Shown here: positions 17,629 to 26,716 of the stretch, piece by piece | Layout: every line of letters begins with the position of its first letter | Position numbering within the stretch: the first letter of the stretch is position 1 | DNA from: Verrucomicrobiota bacterium | Lineage (GTDB): Bacteria > Verrucomicrobiota > Verrucomicrobiia > Limisphaerales > UBA9464 | Assembly: GCA_947471985.1 (NCBI GenBank) | Contig: CANIZL010000032.1 | Coordinates: forward strand, 1-58,426 | Length of the DNA stretch: 58,426 bases | Reading direction: 5' to 3' | Made by a program: the position numbers and the translations under genes | The notes under the pieces: model-generated | What the model saw: only the letters and a program-made list of their open reading frames with translations | Databases searched by the model: none | What the model was told of the DNA's origin: nothing

Positions 17629-19143
17629 TCATCGGATGCGGGTGGTGAGCGCAATGCCCAGGATGGCGAACAGGATGTTCGGCAGCCACGCGGCCAGGAC
17701 GGCCGACAACTGACCACTTTGACCAAGGGCGAAGCCGACGCGTTGCAGGACAAAGAAGCCGAAGGCCAGGCCCAAACTTCCGGCCACGCCATAGAACACG
17801 TTGCGCCGCCCGGTGGTCACTCCGAAGGGAATGGCAATCAAGACCACCACGAGGCAGGTCCAGGGAGCCGCCAGGCGGGCTTGCAACTGCGTGTCCAGCC
17901 AGGCGCCCAGGGCTGTGGGCACTTGCGGATGGAGTCGCCGGTAATTGCGAATCTCCGCGACGCTGAGATTGGGGCCCTTGAGCGCCTTCTTTTGATTCAA
18001 CTGTCCGATGCGAATCTCTGAACGAAGCATCTCCGGATTCTCTTCCAGTTCCGGCAGGGCCAGTTGGGGCAGCGGTTCGGCGGTGGTTAGCGGATAGAAG
18101 TCGGTGGGACTGCGGTACAGGACGTCCGTGACCTTTTCAAAGACCCAACGCCCGGATTCCCAACGTCCGCTGTCCGAGTAGGTAATGCGGATCGCCCCGG
18201 GAGCCAAGGGTACCTGGGCGCGCACCCCGAGCAGATCTTGCGAAACTGGATCGTAGCCGGCGGCGTGCCAGAGGGTGCCGGCTTCATTGGTGAGGGCGGG
18301 GACGATCAGGTTGGTCCGCCACGCGAGATTCGTGACCACGGTGAGGTTGGTGCGGAGCCCGGCGGCGTTGGTGATCGCCACTGTGAAACTGTGGGGCACG
18401 AGCCACGGATCGTGCGGCCAGCGCAGGACGTCGTCCGGCCGGGCGGGTAGGGAGGGGAATTCGGTGCTGGAGGCGCGACGACGCAACGGATCCCGATCGG
18501 TGGCATTGCGGCCGAGGATTTCGGTGACATTGGAAGCCCGCCAGGCCCCGTTGGTCCAACGCAGGCGGGCGGCGGTGAATTCCCAGGGAGTGTCCCGGGG
18601 AAGCCATTGGCGCACGCGCGGATTGCGCAGTTCGGCGGTCCTCAGATTGAAAGCGCCGATGCTCCAGTGGCGCTGCGGGCTTTGGAAATTCAGGCGTTCG
18701 CGCCACTGCTGCCGATTGACCTCATCCGGGCGATCGCGGGAGAGTAGCAGTCGTTCCTGTCGCTCCTTGCCGTCCGGCGCGAGGTGTTCGTTCAGGACAT
18801 AGAGTCCGGCGGAAGCTAAAGTGCCCAGGAGCAGATACGGCAGCATCAACCGCCACAGGGAGCAGCCGGCGGCCCGCATGGCGGTGAGTTCGTGATGCTT
18901 GGAAAGGTGCGTCAGGGTGTACAGCAGGGCCAGCAGCAGCCCCACGGGCAGAATGGTGTTGAGTTGTTCGGGCAGGCCCGCCCAGACGTAGGCGGCGACA
19001 TCACCCGCGGTGAGGTGGTGCTGTTGGAATTCGCCCAATTCGCCGAGCAGGTTGAACGCGGTCCAAAAAATCAGGAAACCGCCCAGGCAGGCTCCCAGGG
19101 GCACGAGCAACTCCCGCAGGAGATAGCGGTCGAGCAAGCGCAT
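17629..19143 (-). CDS. LptF/LptG-family permease (lipopolysaccharide export)
   Basis: 504 residues. I chose the ATG at 19143 (MRLLDRYLLRELLVP), which begins the family's typical N-terminus; the longer frame would run through coaE. Three membrane helices (about 10-110, with AMRAAGCSLWRLMLPYL, the conserved cytoplasmic coupling region) precede a long periplasmic beta-jellyroll-like region (about 120-400), and three helices close the protein (WTCLVVVLIAIPFGVTTGRR onward). Known role: with LptB and LptC it extracts LPS from the inner membrane. Only one of the F/G pair is in the window. It begins 10 nt after coaE and is followed by the histidine kinase. Confidence 0.88.
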   Translation of the reverse strand: MRLLDRYLLRELLVPLGACLGGFLIFWTAFNLLGELGEFQQHHLTAGDVAAYVWAGLPEQLNTILPVGLLLALLYTLTHLSKHHELTAMRAAGCSLWRLMLPYLLLGTLASAGLYVLNEHLAPDGKERQERLLLSRDRPDEVNRQQWRERLNFQSPQRHWSIGAFNLRTAELRNPRVRQWLPRDTPWEFTAARLRWTNGAWRASNVTEILGRNATDRDPLRRRASSTEFPSLPARPDDVLRWPHDPWLVPHSFTVAITNAAGLRTNLTVVTNLAWRTNLIVPALTNEAGTLWHAAGYDPVSQDLLGVRAQVPLAPGAIRITYSDSGRWESGRWVFEKVTDVLYRSPTDFYPLTTAEPLPQLALPELEENPEMLRSEIRIGQLNQKKALKGPNLSVAEIRNYRRLHPQVPTALGAWLDTQLQARLAAPWTCLVVVLIAIPFGVTTGRRNVFYGVAGSLGLAFGFFVLQRVGFALGQSGQLSAVLAAWLPNILFAILGIALTTRIR

Positions 19144-19153
19144 GCGCAGTATC

Positions 19154-19768
19154 CTAGATGTCGTGAGCGGGGTTGAACAGCGAAGGCCGGAGTCCCAGCA
19201 CCAGCTCCCACTGGGCCGCGTGAGCCGCCAGCGAACCCTCCGTCCAGATGACGCGGTGGGCCCGCCGCATTTTTTCCGGCACGGCCAGTTGCGCGGTGGT
19301 GCGCCGGTGGATCTCGGCCTCATCCCAGCCCCGCGCCCGCAGGCGAACGCCTTGTGTCGCGGGCGTGCAGGCGATGCAGATCAGGGTGTGGAATTCCGTC
19401 TCATAAGCATTCTCAAAAAGCAGGGGAATGATGACGGCCGCACGAGGAACGCCCGCGGCCTGCCATGCCGTCACCTGAGCTTGCCAAGCGGCCCGGATGC
19501 GGGGATGCAGGAGTGCGTTTAGTTGGGCCAGGTCGGCCGGATTCGCAAATACCCGCCGGCCCAGGGCCGCTCGGCACAAGGCCCCGGAGGCATCCTGAAA
19601 TTCCGGACCAAAAACCCGCAGCACTTCCAGCAAACCGGGAGTGCCGGGAGCAACGACGTCCCGCGCCAGTTGATCGGAATCCACCACGGGTATCCCCAAC
19701 CGGCGCAGGATTTCGCCCGCGGCGGATTTCCCCATCCCGATGCCGCCCGTGATGCCGAAGAGTTCCAT
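19154..19768 (-). CDS. coaE: Dephospho-CoA kinase
   Basis: 204 residues, normal length for the family. The start at 19768 puts MELFGITGGIGMGKS at the N-terminus, with the P-loop GGIGMGKS. Further CoaE hallmarks are IPVVDSDQLARDVV (substrate Asp), LNALLHPRIRAAW, IPLLFENAYE and the lid-like ARGWDEAEIHRR. It phosphorylates the 3' hydroxyl of dephospho-CoA, the last step of CoA synthesis. It is first in the leftward run coaE - LptF/G - kinase - porin and diverges from the GT2 gene across a 122-bp gap that must hold both promoters. Confidence 0.95.
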   Translation of the reverse strand: MELFGITGGIGMGKSAAGEILRRLGIPVVDSDQLARDVVAPGTPGLLEVLRVFGPEFQDASGALCRAALGRRVFANPADLAQLNALLHPRIRAAWQAQVTAWQAAGVPRAAVIIPLLFENAYETEFHTLICIACTPATQGVRLRARGWDEAEIHRRTTAQLAVPEKMRRAHRVIWTEGSLAAHAAQWELVLGLRPSLFNPAHDI

Positions 19769-19890
19769 GACCGACGTTGCGCAACAAAGGGGAACGACCG
19801 CCGGGACGCCAAGGAGATGTGGCGTGCGATCGATTCGGACGGTTTGCGGCCTTGCCCGGCCCGCTTCCACCGACTAAACCCGCCGGGCGC

Positions 19891-21075
19891 ATGCCGGAAA
19901 ATATCGAACTTACCATCGTGATGCCCTGCCTCAACGAGGCGGAGACTCTGGCCACGTGTATCCGCAAGGCCCATGCCGGCATGAAGGCGGCCGGGGTCCG
20001 TGGCGAGGTGCTCATTGCCGACAACGGTTCCACGGATGGTTCCATTGATATTGCCCTCGCGGAAGGCGCCCGGGTGGAGCATGTGAGGGCCAAAGGTTAC
20101 GGCAACGCGCTACGGGGGGGATTTGCCGCGGCCCAAGGGCGCTGGCTGATGATGGGGGATTCGGACGATTCCTATGATTTCTCCTCCATCCAAGGGTTCG
20201 TGCAGAAATTGCGGGAAGGTTGCGAACTGGTGATGGGGTGTCGGTTGCCCAGTGGCGGTGGCACGATCGCTCCCGGCGCCATGCCCTGGAAAAACCGCTG
20301 GCTGGGAAACCCGGTGCTGTCGTTTATCGGCCGCCTCTTTTTCAAAACACCCATCCACGACTTCCACTGCGGCATGCGGGCCTTCACCGTGGAAGGTTAT
20401 CGGAAGCTCGACCTGCAGACCACGGGCATGGAGTTCGCCTCGGAGATGGTGATGAAGGCCCAATTGAAGGGGCTGCGCGTCGCCGAGGTGCCCATCACCT
20501 TGCATCCGGACGGACGTTCCCGGCCGCCGCACTTGAAGCCCTGGCGGGATGGCTGGCGGCACTTGCGGTTCATGCTCATTTATTCGCCCAAATGGTTGTT
20601 CCTGGTGCCGGGCTTGGTTTTGGGGGCGATCGGTACGTTGGTGATGGCCCTGATTCTCTTCGGGGCGAATCAGCTCGGCGGTGTTACCTTGGACGTGGGT
20701 TCCCTGGTGATCGCGAGCATGAGCATGATTCTCGGCTATCAACTCGTGGCGCAGGCGTTTTACTCCAAGGTCTTCGCCGTCGGCGAAGGCCTGCTGCCCA
20801 ATGATCCGGGGTTTGCCGGGTTGTTCCAGAAATGGAATCTGGAAAAGGGCTGTGTGCTGGGAGCGCTGATGACCCTGGCGGGTTTGGGCATCCTGGTCTG
20901 GTCCGCCTGGCTGTGGAAAGGCGCGAATTTCGGGCCGCTGGATTACAGTGCGAATCTACGACGCCTGATTCCCGGTGCTACCGTCACCATTCTGGGATTG
21001 CAGACTATTTTCAGCAGTTTCCACCTCAGCGTTCTGGGATTGAAGACGCTGGGACGCAAGCCGACGGGGACGTGA
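19891..21075 (+). CDS. Membrane-anchored GT2 glycosyltransferase (DPM1/GtrB-like)
   Basis: 394 residues. The start at 19891 gives MPENIELTIVMPCLNEAE, the usual family N-terminus; the open frame upstream is not protein-like. The GT-A domain shows ADNGSTDGS and the metal-binding GDSDDSYDF, then a conserved FHCGMRAF segment. Four hydrophobic helices follow (about 220-390), as in polyprenyl-phosphate sugar transferases. Likely reaction: sugar transfer from a nucleotide sugar to a lipid phosphate at the inner membrane. The exact sugar and acceptor cannot be read from sequence. It stands alone, divergent from coaE. Confidence 0.85.
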   Translation: MPENIELTIVMPCLNEAETLATCIRKAHAGMKAAGVRGEVLIADNGSTDGSIDIALAEGARVEHVRAKGYGNALRGGFAAAQGRWLMMGDSDDSYDFSSIQGFVQKLREGCELVMGCRLPSGGGTIAPGAMPWKNRWLGNPVLSFIGRLFFKTPIHDFHCGMRAFTVEGYRKLDLQTTGMEFASEMVMKAQLKGLRVAEVPITLHPDGRSRPPHLKPWRDGWRHLRFMLIYSPKWLFLVPGLVLGAIGTLVMALILFGANQLGGVTLDVGSLVIASMSMILGYQLVAQAFYSKVFAVGEGLLPNDPGFAGLFQKWNLEKGCVLGALMTLAGLGILVWSAWLWKGANFGPLDYSANLRRLIPGATVTILGLQTIFSSFHLSVLGLKTLGRKPTGT

Positions 21076-21160
21076 CCCGGCGGGCGGGGGGCTGGATTGG
21101 GCTGGACGGCCGGCGCGGGGTTCTCCGGGGAGGGAGATCCAGTTGTCCCCGCATTTCGGC

Positions 21161-21961
21161 TCAGGACGTGGCGCCCCAGAAAATCGCCGCGCCGACCAGG
21201 AGCACCACCACACCCAGAACGACCCACGCGAGGGTCGAGGTCCGGTATTTGATTTCCGGGGTGGCGGCGATGATCGCCTGATATTCCGCGGAGAGGACGA
21301 ATCGGCCCTTCCGGGAAAACAACAGATAGAGGATGTAGCCGTTGATGAGGGTGCCAAAGGGTATCGCCAGCAATCCGAGGCCCGAGATCAAGCCAACGGG
21401 AGCCCGCGCCAGCGGACGCAGGCGCCGCAGTAGATAGCCGGCCCAACATTGCCCGCCGCCCAGCGCCAGCATCAGGGCCCCGAGAAGCGCTTGGGAGATG
21501 TTCTTTGGGGCGCCGCTCGAAGTCATCGCCAGGGGGGTAACGACGCCGATGATGCCGGCGACAGCGGTCACGGTGCCGCCGATCAGGAACAGCATCCCCA
21601 CGGATCGCAGCGACGCCTCATGGGCCAGATGCTGGGTTCGCAATTGAGCGGCCGCCGAATTTGTGGTGACGCCTTCGCGGACCTTTTCCAGAACGATCGG
21701 TTTGCAGGCGGCACAGACCGGACTGCCGCCCAAATGGATTAATTGATCGGGCGGGAAGACCCCTTTGCAGTGGGCGCAGGTGGTGCCACTGGCGGTGGGA
21801 CGTTCGGCCGTCAGCGCTTGGGAATACGGGATCCAGTCGGCCATGCCCTCCTGCCAGACGAGGGTGGCCGGCGTTATCACGCCTTCGGCGATTTTTCGGG
21901 AAAGTTCCGCTGCGTCGATAGGTCCCGCGGGGCTGCCGTTGAGAACATAGTGCCAAATCAT
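21161..21961 (-). CDS. GYF_2 (DUF4339) / zinc-ribbon membrane protein, copy 1
   Basis: 266 residues. Residues 1-50 (WHYVLNGSPAGPIDAAEL ... LVWQEGMADWIPY) form a GYF_2 domain. A treble-clef or ribbon follows, CAHC..21..CAAC. The C-terminal half has four hydrophobic segments, including LISGLGLLAIPFGTLINGY. The GYF_2 domain probably faces the cytoplasm as a peptide-binding module; the function is unknown. It is closely paralogous to the gene 81 bp upstream (same domain order, near-identical KVREGVTTNSAA and RSLRPLA-type segments), so this is a tandem duplication. There are no catalytic motifs. Confidence 0.8.
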   Translation of the reverse strand: MIWHYVLNGSPAGPIDAAELSRKIAEGVITPATLVWQEGMADWIPYSQALTAERPTASGTTCAHCKGVFPPDQLIHLGGSPVCAACKPIVLEKVREGVTTNSAAAQLRTQHLAHEASLRSVGMLFLIGGTVTAVAGIIGVVTPLAMTSSGAPKNISQALLGALMLALGGGQCWAGYLLRRLRPLARAPVGLISGLGLLAIPFGTLINGYILYLLFSRKGRFVLSAEYQAIIAATPEIKYRTSTLAWVVLGVVVLLVGAAIFWGATS

Positions 21962-22042
21962 GGGCGGGGGTGAGTTCCGGCGTCCAGTTTCGGTTCGCGG
22001 GCCGCCGGGTCAATGGCCACGGTGCCCCGACCTGGGCAGTCG

Positions 22043-22864
22043 TCACCCTCCAAAGATCGTACTTGCACCGATGGCACCCACGATAAAGACGAGAACCAAG
22101 CCAAGGAGGATCCAGATGACGATGGAGGTCCGGTACTTGATCTCCGGAGTGGCGGCGACGATGGCTTGGTATTCGGGAGAGAGGATGAATCGTCCTTTCT
22201 TCGAGAAGAGCAGGTAGAGGATGTAGCCGTTGATCAGGGTGCCCAAGGGAATGGCCAGCAATCCCAAGGCCGAGATGATGCCCACCGGGATTCGGGCCAG
22301 GGGGCGAAGCCGGCGGAGATGGAAACCACAGGCAGCTTGCAGGCCGCCCACGACCAGCAGCACGAGACCAATCGTGGCTGCGATCAGCACGGGCTGATTG
22401 GATTGGGCTAGATTTGGGTTGCCCATCAAGCGTAGGGCCCCGATCAGCATCAGCAGGCCGCCGAGACTGGTGAGGATCCCGCCGACCAGGTACAAGACTC
22501 CGACGGAACGTAGTGAGGCCTCATGTCCCAGGTGCTGGGTTCGCAATTGCACCGCTGCAGAATTCGTGGTGACGCCTTCGCGTACCTTTTCCAGTGCGAT
22601 CGGCTTGCAGGCGGGACAGACCGGGCTGCCGCCCAATTGGATCAATTGATCGGGCGGGAAGCTCCCATTGCAGTGGGTGCAGGTGGTGCCCCCGGCGGTG
22701 GGAAGTTCGGCCGCCCGTGTTTCGGAATACGGGATCCAGTCGGTCATTCCCTCCCGCCAGACGAGGGTGGCCGGCGTGATCACGCCTTCGGCGACCTTTT
22801 GGGAGAGCTCGGTTGCGTCGATGGGGCCGGCGGGGCTGCCGTTGAGAACGTAGTGCCAGGTCAT
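22043..22864 (-). CDS. GYF_2 (DUF4339) / zinc-ribbon membrane protein, copy 2
   Basis: 273 residues with the same architecture as its downstream neighbour: GYF_2 (1-50), zinc ribbon CTHC..CPAC (about 62-86), then four membrane segments. It differs mainly in the first membrane loop. The region upstream of both starts is also similar: both carry GCCGGGTCAATGGCCAC or a close variant about 50 nt from the ATG. The duplication therefore carried its promoter, and a shared TTGACC box there (leftward strand) may be the -35. Function unknown. Confidence 0.8.
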   Translation of the reverse strand: MTWHYVLNGSPAGPIDATELSQKVAEGVITPATLVWREGMTDWIPYSETRAAELPTAGGTTCTHCNGSFPPDQLIQLGGSPVCPACKPIALEKVREGVTTNSAAVQLRTQHLGHEASLRSVGVLYLVGGILTSLGGLLMLIGALRLMGNPNLAQSNQPVLIAATIGLVLLVVGGLQAACGFHLRRLRPLARIPVGIISALGLLAIPLGTLINGYILYLLFSKKGRFILSPEYQAIVAATPEIKYRTSIVIWILLGLVLVFIVGAIGASTIFGG

Positions 22865-22946
22865 GGTCCGTGGAGAATTTGCGGCACCAGACTCGGTTCA
22901 AGGGCGGCCGGGTCAATGGCCACCGTGAGGTGGCACCCAAGCAAAT

Positions 22947-22966
22947 CGCCCGCCAAAGGGCGGGCG
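22947..22966 (-). terminator. Hairpin after the ferredoxin gene
   Basis: CGCCCGCC / GGCGGGCG form an 8-bp stem with a 4-nt loop, about 30 bp past the ferredoxin stop. The leftward tail (GATTTGC) is only weakly U-rich, so termination may be inefficient. Confidence 0.45.
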
Positions 22967-22995
22967 CGTGTCAACCGATGGTTGGGAAGATCCGA

Positions 22996-23229
22996 TCAGG
23001 TACCGAAGTTGCCGATCGCTTCCACCGGGCAGCCTTCCATGGCTTCCTTGCAGGCGGATTCTTCGTCCGCGGATTCCGGTTGCTTCTTCACGTAGGAGTA
23101 GCCGCCGTCATCGTAACGGGTGAAGTTGGCCGGCGCGGTCTCCCGGCAGAGATCGCAGTCGATGCATTGATTATCGACGAAATACTTTCCGGTGACGTTT
23201 TGTTCGTAGCGGTTTGCAAGATCAGCCAT
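22996..23229 (-). CDS. Single-cluster [4Fe-4S] ferredoxin
   Basis: 77 residues, the usual size for a monocluster ferredoxin. The start at 23229 gives MADLANRYEQNVTGKYFVDN. Cys22, 25 and 28 (CIDCDLC) and Cys67 in EGCPVEAIG are the expected ligands; Cys60 is additional. The family carries electrons in the cytoplasm; no partner enzyme is adjacent. The frame stays open upstream to 23448 with a Pro-rich sequence unlike ferredoxin, so the shorter start is preferred. No Shine-Dalgarno is visible. Confidence 0.88.
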   Translation of the reverse strand: MADLANRYEQNVTGKYFVDNQCIDCDLCRETAPANFTRYDDGGYSYVKKQPESADEESACKEAMEGCPVEAIGNFGT

Positions 23230-23531
23230 AACTAGAATTTCAGTTCGTCGGATAGATGGGGGCTGGTGCCGGTGCGGGCAAGGGTGAATTCGGCGGACCG
23301 TGCTTCCTGGCCTTGCGGGGGGCGGCTTCTGCGGGACGGTTCCTTCCTGATTGGGGCGTTCTTCGCCGGAACCGGCTGGCTTCGGAGTATTGGATTCGGC
23401 CGGGCCGTCGGGCTCATCGCTGTTGAGTCCGACGGGCTGAACCACCACCGGTCGGGGTGGTGCCTGAATTTGGGCGGAAAATCGAGTTGCCCGTTTCCTT
23501 CGGGGCTTCCACTCTGGCGACCGCTTTCGGC
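23230..23531. other. Region between ferredoxin and tRNA-Ser without a supported gene
   Basis: Both strands have open frames, but their products are Pro/Arg-rich and unlike known proteins. The leftward promoter of the ferredoxin should lie here. I see no convincing hairpin, riboswitch or repeat. Confidence 0.5.
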
Positions 23532-23622
<91 letters not shown>

Positions 23623-24237
23623 ATTTTTGTCCATCATGCGCCGATGGATGCAGTCTGCGAAAATGACGCCAGCGAAAGTTGCCGGCGAAAATCGGCAAAG
23701 CGTTAGGCGGAACCGCCACCCCAGGCTCCCCGCTCAAGACCGGACCGACTTTGCCTTGGCCCCCCTCAGTAGCCAGCGGCCCGACCTTGGACCGCACAGA
23801 ACAGCGCGATGGCCATGGCCAGCCCCAGCACCAGCGTCGCAAGGAGCGGTGCCGGTGTGGCCAGATGCCCCCGAATGGCTTTGACGACTTGAGTTCCCAT
23901 ATTCGCAATCAACCCGACGGCCGACCTCACTGCACGAACCGAGCCAATCTCACCGATGACAGATGGGCCGGGTTGCGGTTGGGGCGATTGCTGAGTTCTG
24001 GTTGAGTGCGCTGAAGTCGGTTTCCCGGCGGGCGTCTCCACGGTGTACGGGCAGGCGAGTGCATCAGAATCCTGTTCGGGTGCCCTGGTGTCGCTGGGGT
24101 GACGTTGGAGGAACGTTTCTATGAAGTCAGGCTAGCGTCGACGGCTCGACGGACCATGGGAGGATATCCGACCTTGACCGGATGGAGGAATTTACCGCCC
24201 CGGGGTTTTCCGTTGCCCGGCTCCGTACGGCCGCCAT
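23623..24237. other. Low-information stretch between tRNA-Ser and rmuC
   Basis: About 615 bp with only one weak gene candidate (listed separately) and a short repeat of the rmuC start region near 24087-24119. No terminator, promoter or mobile-element end is clear. Confidence 0.4.
23766..24041 (-). CDS. Possible small single-pass membrane protein
   Basis: 91 residues from a GTG start. A polar, Gln/Pro-rich first half is followed by one clear hydrophobic helix near the C-terminus (LLATLVLGLAMAIALFCAV). That pattern is plausible for a tail-anchored protein. There is no recognisable family and no ribosome-binding site, and several overlapping frames are also open, so this is tentative. Confidence 0.3.
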   Translation of the reverse strand: METPAGKPTSAHSTRTQQSPQPQPGPSVIGEIGSVRAVRSAVGLIANMGTQVVKAIRGHLATPAPLLATLVLGLAMAIALFCAVQGRAAGY

Positions 24238-25770
24238 GTGTCTGGGGTGACGTTAGCAGAACGATTTCTCCTGGCCGGGCTGGCCCTGGTGGTTGGGCTG
24301 GTGTCCGGGTGGATCTTACGTTCGCTGCGTCGGGCAGCTCCGGACAGCCGGTTGGAGGATGAACTCCGGCAGCAGGCGGCCCGCCGCGGGCAGGAATTGG
24401 AGACTGTTCGGCAGCAGCTGTCCCTGGCCGTCGGAGCCCGGGCGTCGGCCGAGGCGTCCCGGGCCGCCGCCGAACAGCTCGCCGGCGCCCGCGCCCAAAC
24501 GCTTTCGCAACTGGAAGGCCAGGTGGCGGTCCTGCAGGAACGTCTGGCGACCGAAGGGGCAGCGTTGGCCACGGCCCGCGCGGAAGTAGGCAAGGGCGTG
24601 GCGCTGCTGGCGGAACAGCGCCGCTTCCACTTGGATAACGAACGGGAAATGCGGGAAAAACAGGACGCCGCCCTGAGTGAACTCCGCCGCACCGGGGAAC
24701 AATCCGTAGCCGCCTTGCGCGAACAGTTCAAAGCCATCGCCGCCGATGCCTTGTCCGCCAACAATCCGGAATTTCTCCGGCTGGCGTCCGCCCGGTTTGA
24801 GCAATTGCAGGCCCAGTCAGCGGGGGATCTCGACCGTCGACAGGAATCGGTCGCGGCCCTGGTCAAACCCCTGGCGGATCAACTGGCCGCCTATCAGCAG
24901 CGCCTGCAGCAGGCCGAAGCGGCCCAACAGAACGCCCTCGGGCAGGTGCGCGAACATCTGACGGCCCTGGCGCAGCGCAGCGACGTTCTCTCCGGAGAAA
25001 CCCAGCGTCTGCGCGTGGTGCTGAGTTCCAACCAGGCGCGCGGCCGTTGGGGCGAGGAAACACTGCGGCGGGTGGTGGAGTCGGCCGGTCTCAGCGCGCA
25101 TTGCGATTTCGAACTGCAGGTGCAGGACGCTGACAAACGTCCCGACCTGCTGATCCGCCTCCCGGGCGATCGGGTGATTCTCATCGATGCCAAGGTGCCG
25201 GATCTTGATTTTTTGGGCGCACTGGCATCGGTGGATGAATCAACCCGTGCCGAAGCGTTGGCGGCGCACGCCCGGAAGATGCGGGACACCATCAAGGCGC
25301 TGGCGGACCGGGATTATCCGCGTCGATTCCCCCAGGCCCTCGATCACGTGGTCCTGTTCGTGCCGGCGGAGAGCCTGTTCAGCGCGGCGCTGGAAGGGGA
25401 TCGCGAATTGCTGCTCTGGGCGGCGGAGCGGCGGATTCTGCTGGCGACGCCGGCGTCGCTGATCGCGCTGTTGCGGACGGTTTCCGTCACCTGGCAACAA
25501 CACGAGCAATCCGTCAATGCCCGCGAAATTGCGGCCGCCGCGCAGGTGCTTTTTGAACGGGTGCAGAAGTTTACCGAACATTTTGGCGAGATCCGCGACC
25601 ATCTGCACAAGGCGGGGGCGGCGTATGATCGTTCGGTGGGCAGTTACGAACGTCTCGTCCGCCCGGCCGGGGAACGTCTTGCCCGTTTGGGGGGTGGGGG
25701 AACGGAGACCGGTCTGCCCGAAATTCCGCCCTTGGACAGCCAACTCCGATTGCCCAACGCCCGGCCCTGA
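24238..25770 (+). CDS. rmuC: RmuC-family protein
   Basis: 510 residues from a GTG start. An N-terminal membrane helix (LLAGLALVVGLVSGWIL) is followed by a long Ala/Gln/Glu-rich coiled coil (about 35-250). The RmuC domain (about 260-470) contains SNQARGRWGEETLRRVVE, DKRPDLLIRLPGDRVILIDA with a nuclease-like D..V..DAK arrangement, and LFVPAESLFSAAL. The family limits DNA inversion/recombination in E. coli and is nuclease-related; the biochemical role is not settled. There is no obvious Shine-Dalgarno, and the second in-frame GTG at 24247 is an alternative start. Confidence 0.9.
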   Translation: MSGVTLAERFLLAGLALVVGLVSGWILRSLRRAAPDSRLEDELRQQAARRGQELETVRQQLSLAVGARASAEASRAAAEQLAGARAQTLSQLEGQVAVLQERLATEGAALATARAEVGKGVALLAEQRRFHLDNEREMREKQDAALSELRRTGEQSVAALREQFKAIAADALSANNPEFLRLASARFEQLQAQSAGDLDRRQESVAALVKPLADQLAAYQQRLQQAEAAQQNALGQVREHLTALAQRSDVLSGETQRLRVVLSSNQARGRWGEETLRRVVESAGLSAHCDFELQVQDADKRPDLLIRLPGDRVILIDAKVPDLDFLGALASVDESTRAEALAAHARKMRDTIKALADRDYPRRFPQALDHVVLFVPAESLFSAALEGDRELLLWAAERRILLATPASLIALLRTVSVTWQQHEQSVNAREIAAAAQVLFERVQKFTEHFGEIRDHLHKAGAAYDRSVGSYERLVRPAGERLARLGGGGTETGLPEIPPLDSQLRLPNARP

Positions 25771-25784
25771 CGCCAAGCTTTCCC

Positions 25785-25809
25785 GTCGCCCCGGGGCGAC
25801 CGTCTTTTT
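25785..25809 (+). terminator. Palindromic hairpin with T run between rmuC and lgt
   Basis: The 16-nt perfect palindrome GTCGCCCCGGGGCGAC (25785-25800) can form a 6-bp stem with a CCGG loop, followed by CGTCTTTTT. It ends 4 nt before the lgt ATG, so it either terminates rmuC or sits in the lgt leader. Confidence 0.45.
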
Positions 25810-25812
25810 ATC

Positions 25813-26634
25813 ATGTTTCGCTCGTTCCAGATCGGCAGTCTGACCATCCACACCTTTGGCATCCTGGTGGGGATGGGATTCATCGCCGGCATCAGCCTCG
25901 CGGCGCGCCGGGCAAAGTCGGCCGGCCTCAATCCGGATCGTCTGTATGAACTCGCCTTTCCCTGGCTGCTGGTCAGCGGCCTGATCGGTGCGCGGTTGCT
26001 GTACGTGCTGACCAATTGGAAGACGGAATTTGCGCAGGGGCCCTGGACGGATGCCTTCGCGATCTGGCGTGGCGGGCTGGTTTTCTACGGGGGGCTGGGG
26101 CTGGCCACGGTGGTGGCGTTGATCCGCATTTGGATGCTCAAATTACCGCTGTGGCGGGTGACGGACTGTCTGGCGCCGGGATTGGCGCTCGGCCACGTCT
26201 TCGGCCGGCTGGGTTGTCTGATCAACGGCTGTTGCTACGGACAGGCCTGTTCGCTGCCGTGGGCGATTTCGTACCCGCATGAATTTACGGCAGAGCATCA
26301 GCCCATTTACCCGCTGAATCCGGTCCATCCGACGCAGGTTTATGAAGCCGGCTTGAACCTGTTGCTGGCGGCGGGCCTCAATTGGTTTCATGGGCGACGG
26401 CGCTTTGATGGTCAGGTGACGGCCCTGTATCTGATCGTCTACGCGGGCATCCGCTTTTTCGTCGAGCTGTTCCGCGGGGACTACACCTATGTGTCGCACC
26501 CGTTGTCGGGGGTTTTCACTCCGGGTCAAACGGCCAGTGGGGTGGTTCTGGCCCTGGGTCTCGGCCTGTATTTCTATTGCCGCTCCACGCAGCCCCGGAT
26601 TCCGCCCGGCGCACCGGTGCCGGTGGGCGCTTGA
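25813..26634 (+). CDS. lgt: Prolipoprotein diacylglyceryl transferase
   Basis: 273 residues, typical length, about seven membrane helices. Key family segments are FGILVGMGFIAG near the start, WRGGLVFYGGL (about 85-95) and the signature GHVFGRLGCLINGCCYG (127-143), followed by HPTQVYEAGLNL and RFFVELFRGD near the end. It transfers diacylglycerol from phosphatidylglycerol to the lipobox Cys, the first step of lipoprotein maturation. It has candidate substrates in this window, such as the lipoprotein at 28709. It lies 42 bp after rmuC. Confidence 0.95.
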   Translation: MFRSFQIGSLTIHTFGILVGMGFIAGISLAARRAKSAGLNPDRLYELAFPWLLVSGLIGARLLYVLTNWKTEFAQGPWTDAFAIWRGGLVFYGGLGLATVVALIRIWMLKLPLWRVTDCLAPGLALGHVFGRLGCLINGCCYGQACSLPWAISYPHEFTAEHQPIYPLNPVHPTQVYEAGLNLLLAAGLNWFHGRRRFDGQVTALYLIVYAGIRFFVELFRGDYTYVSHPLSGVFTPGQTASGVVLALGLGLYFYCRSTQPRIPPGAPVPVGA

Positions 26635-26716
26635 GACTTCGATGGCGGCCGGATTGCGGCGGCGATTTCCTTGGCCGCGTCGGATACGCTCCGTAGGGTC
26701 CCCCCACTTCAGCGGC

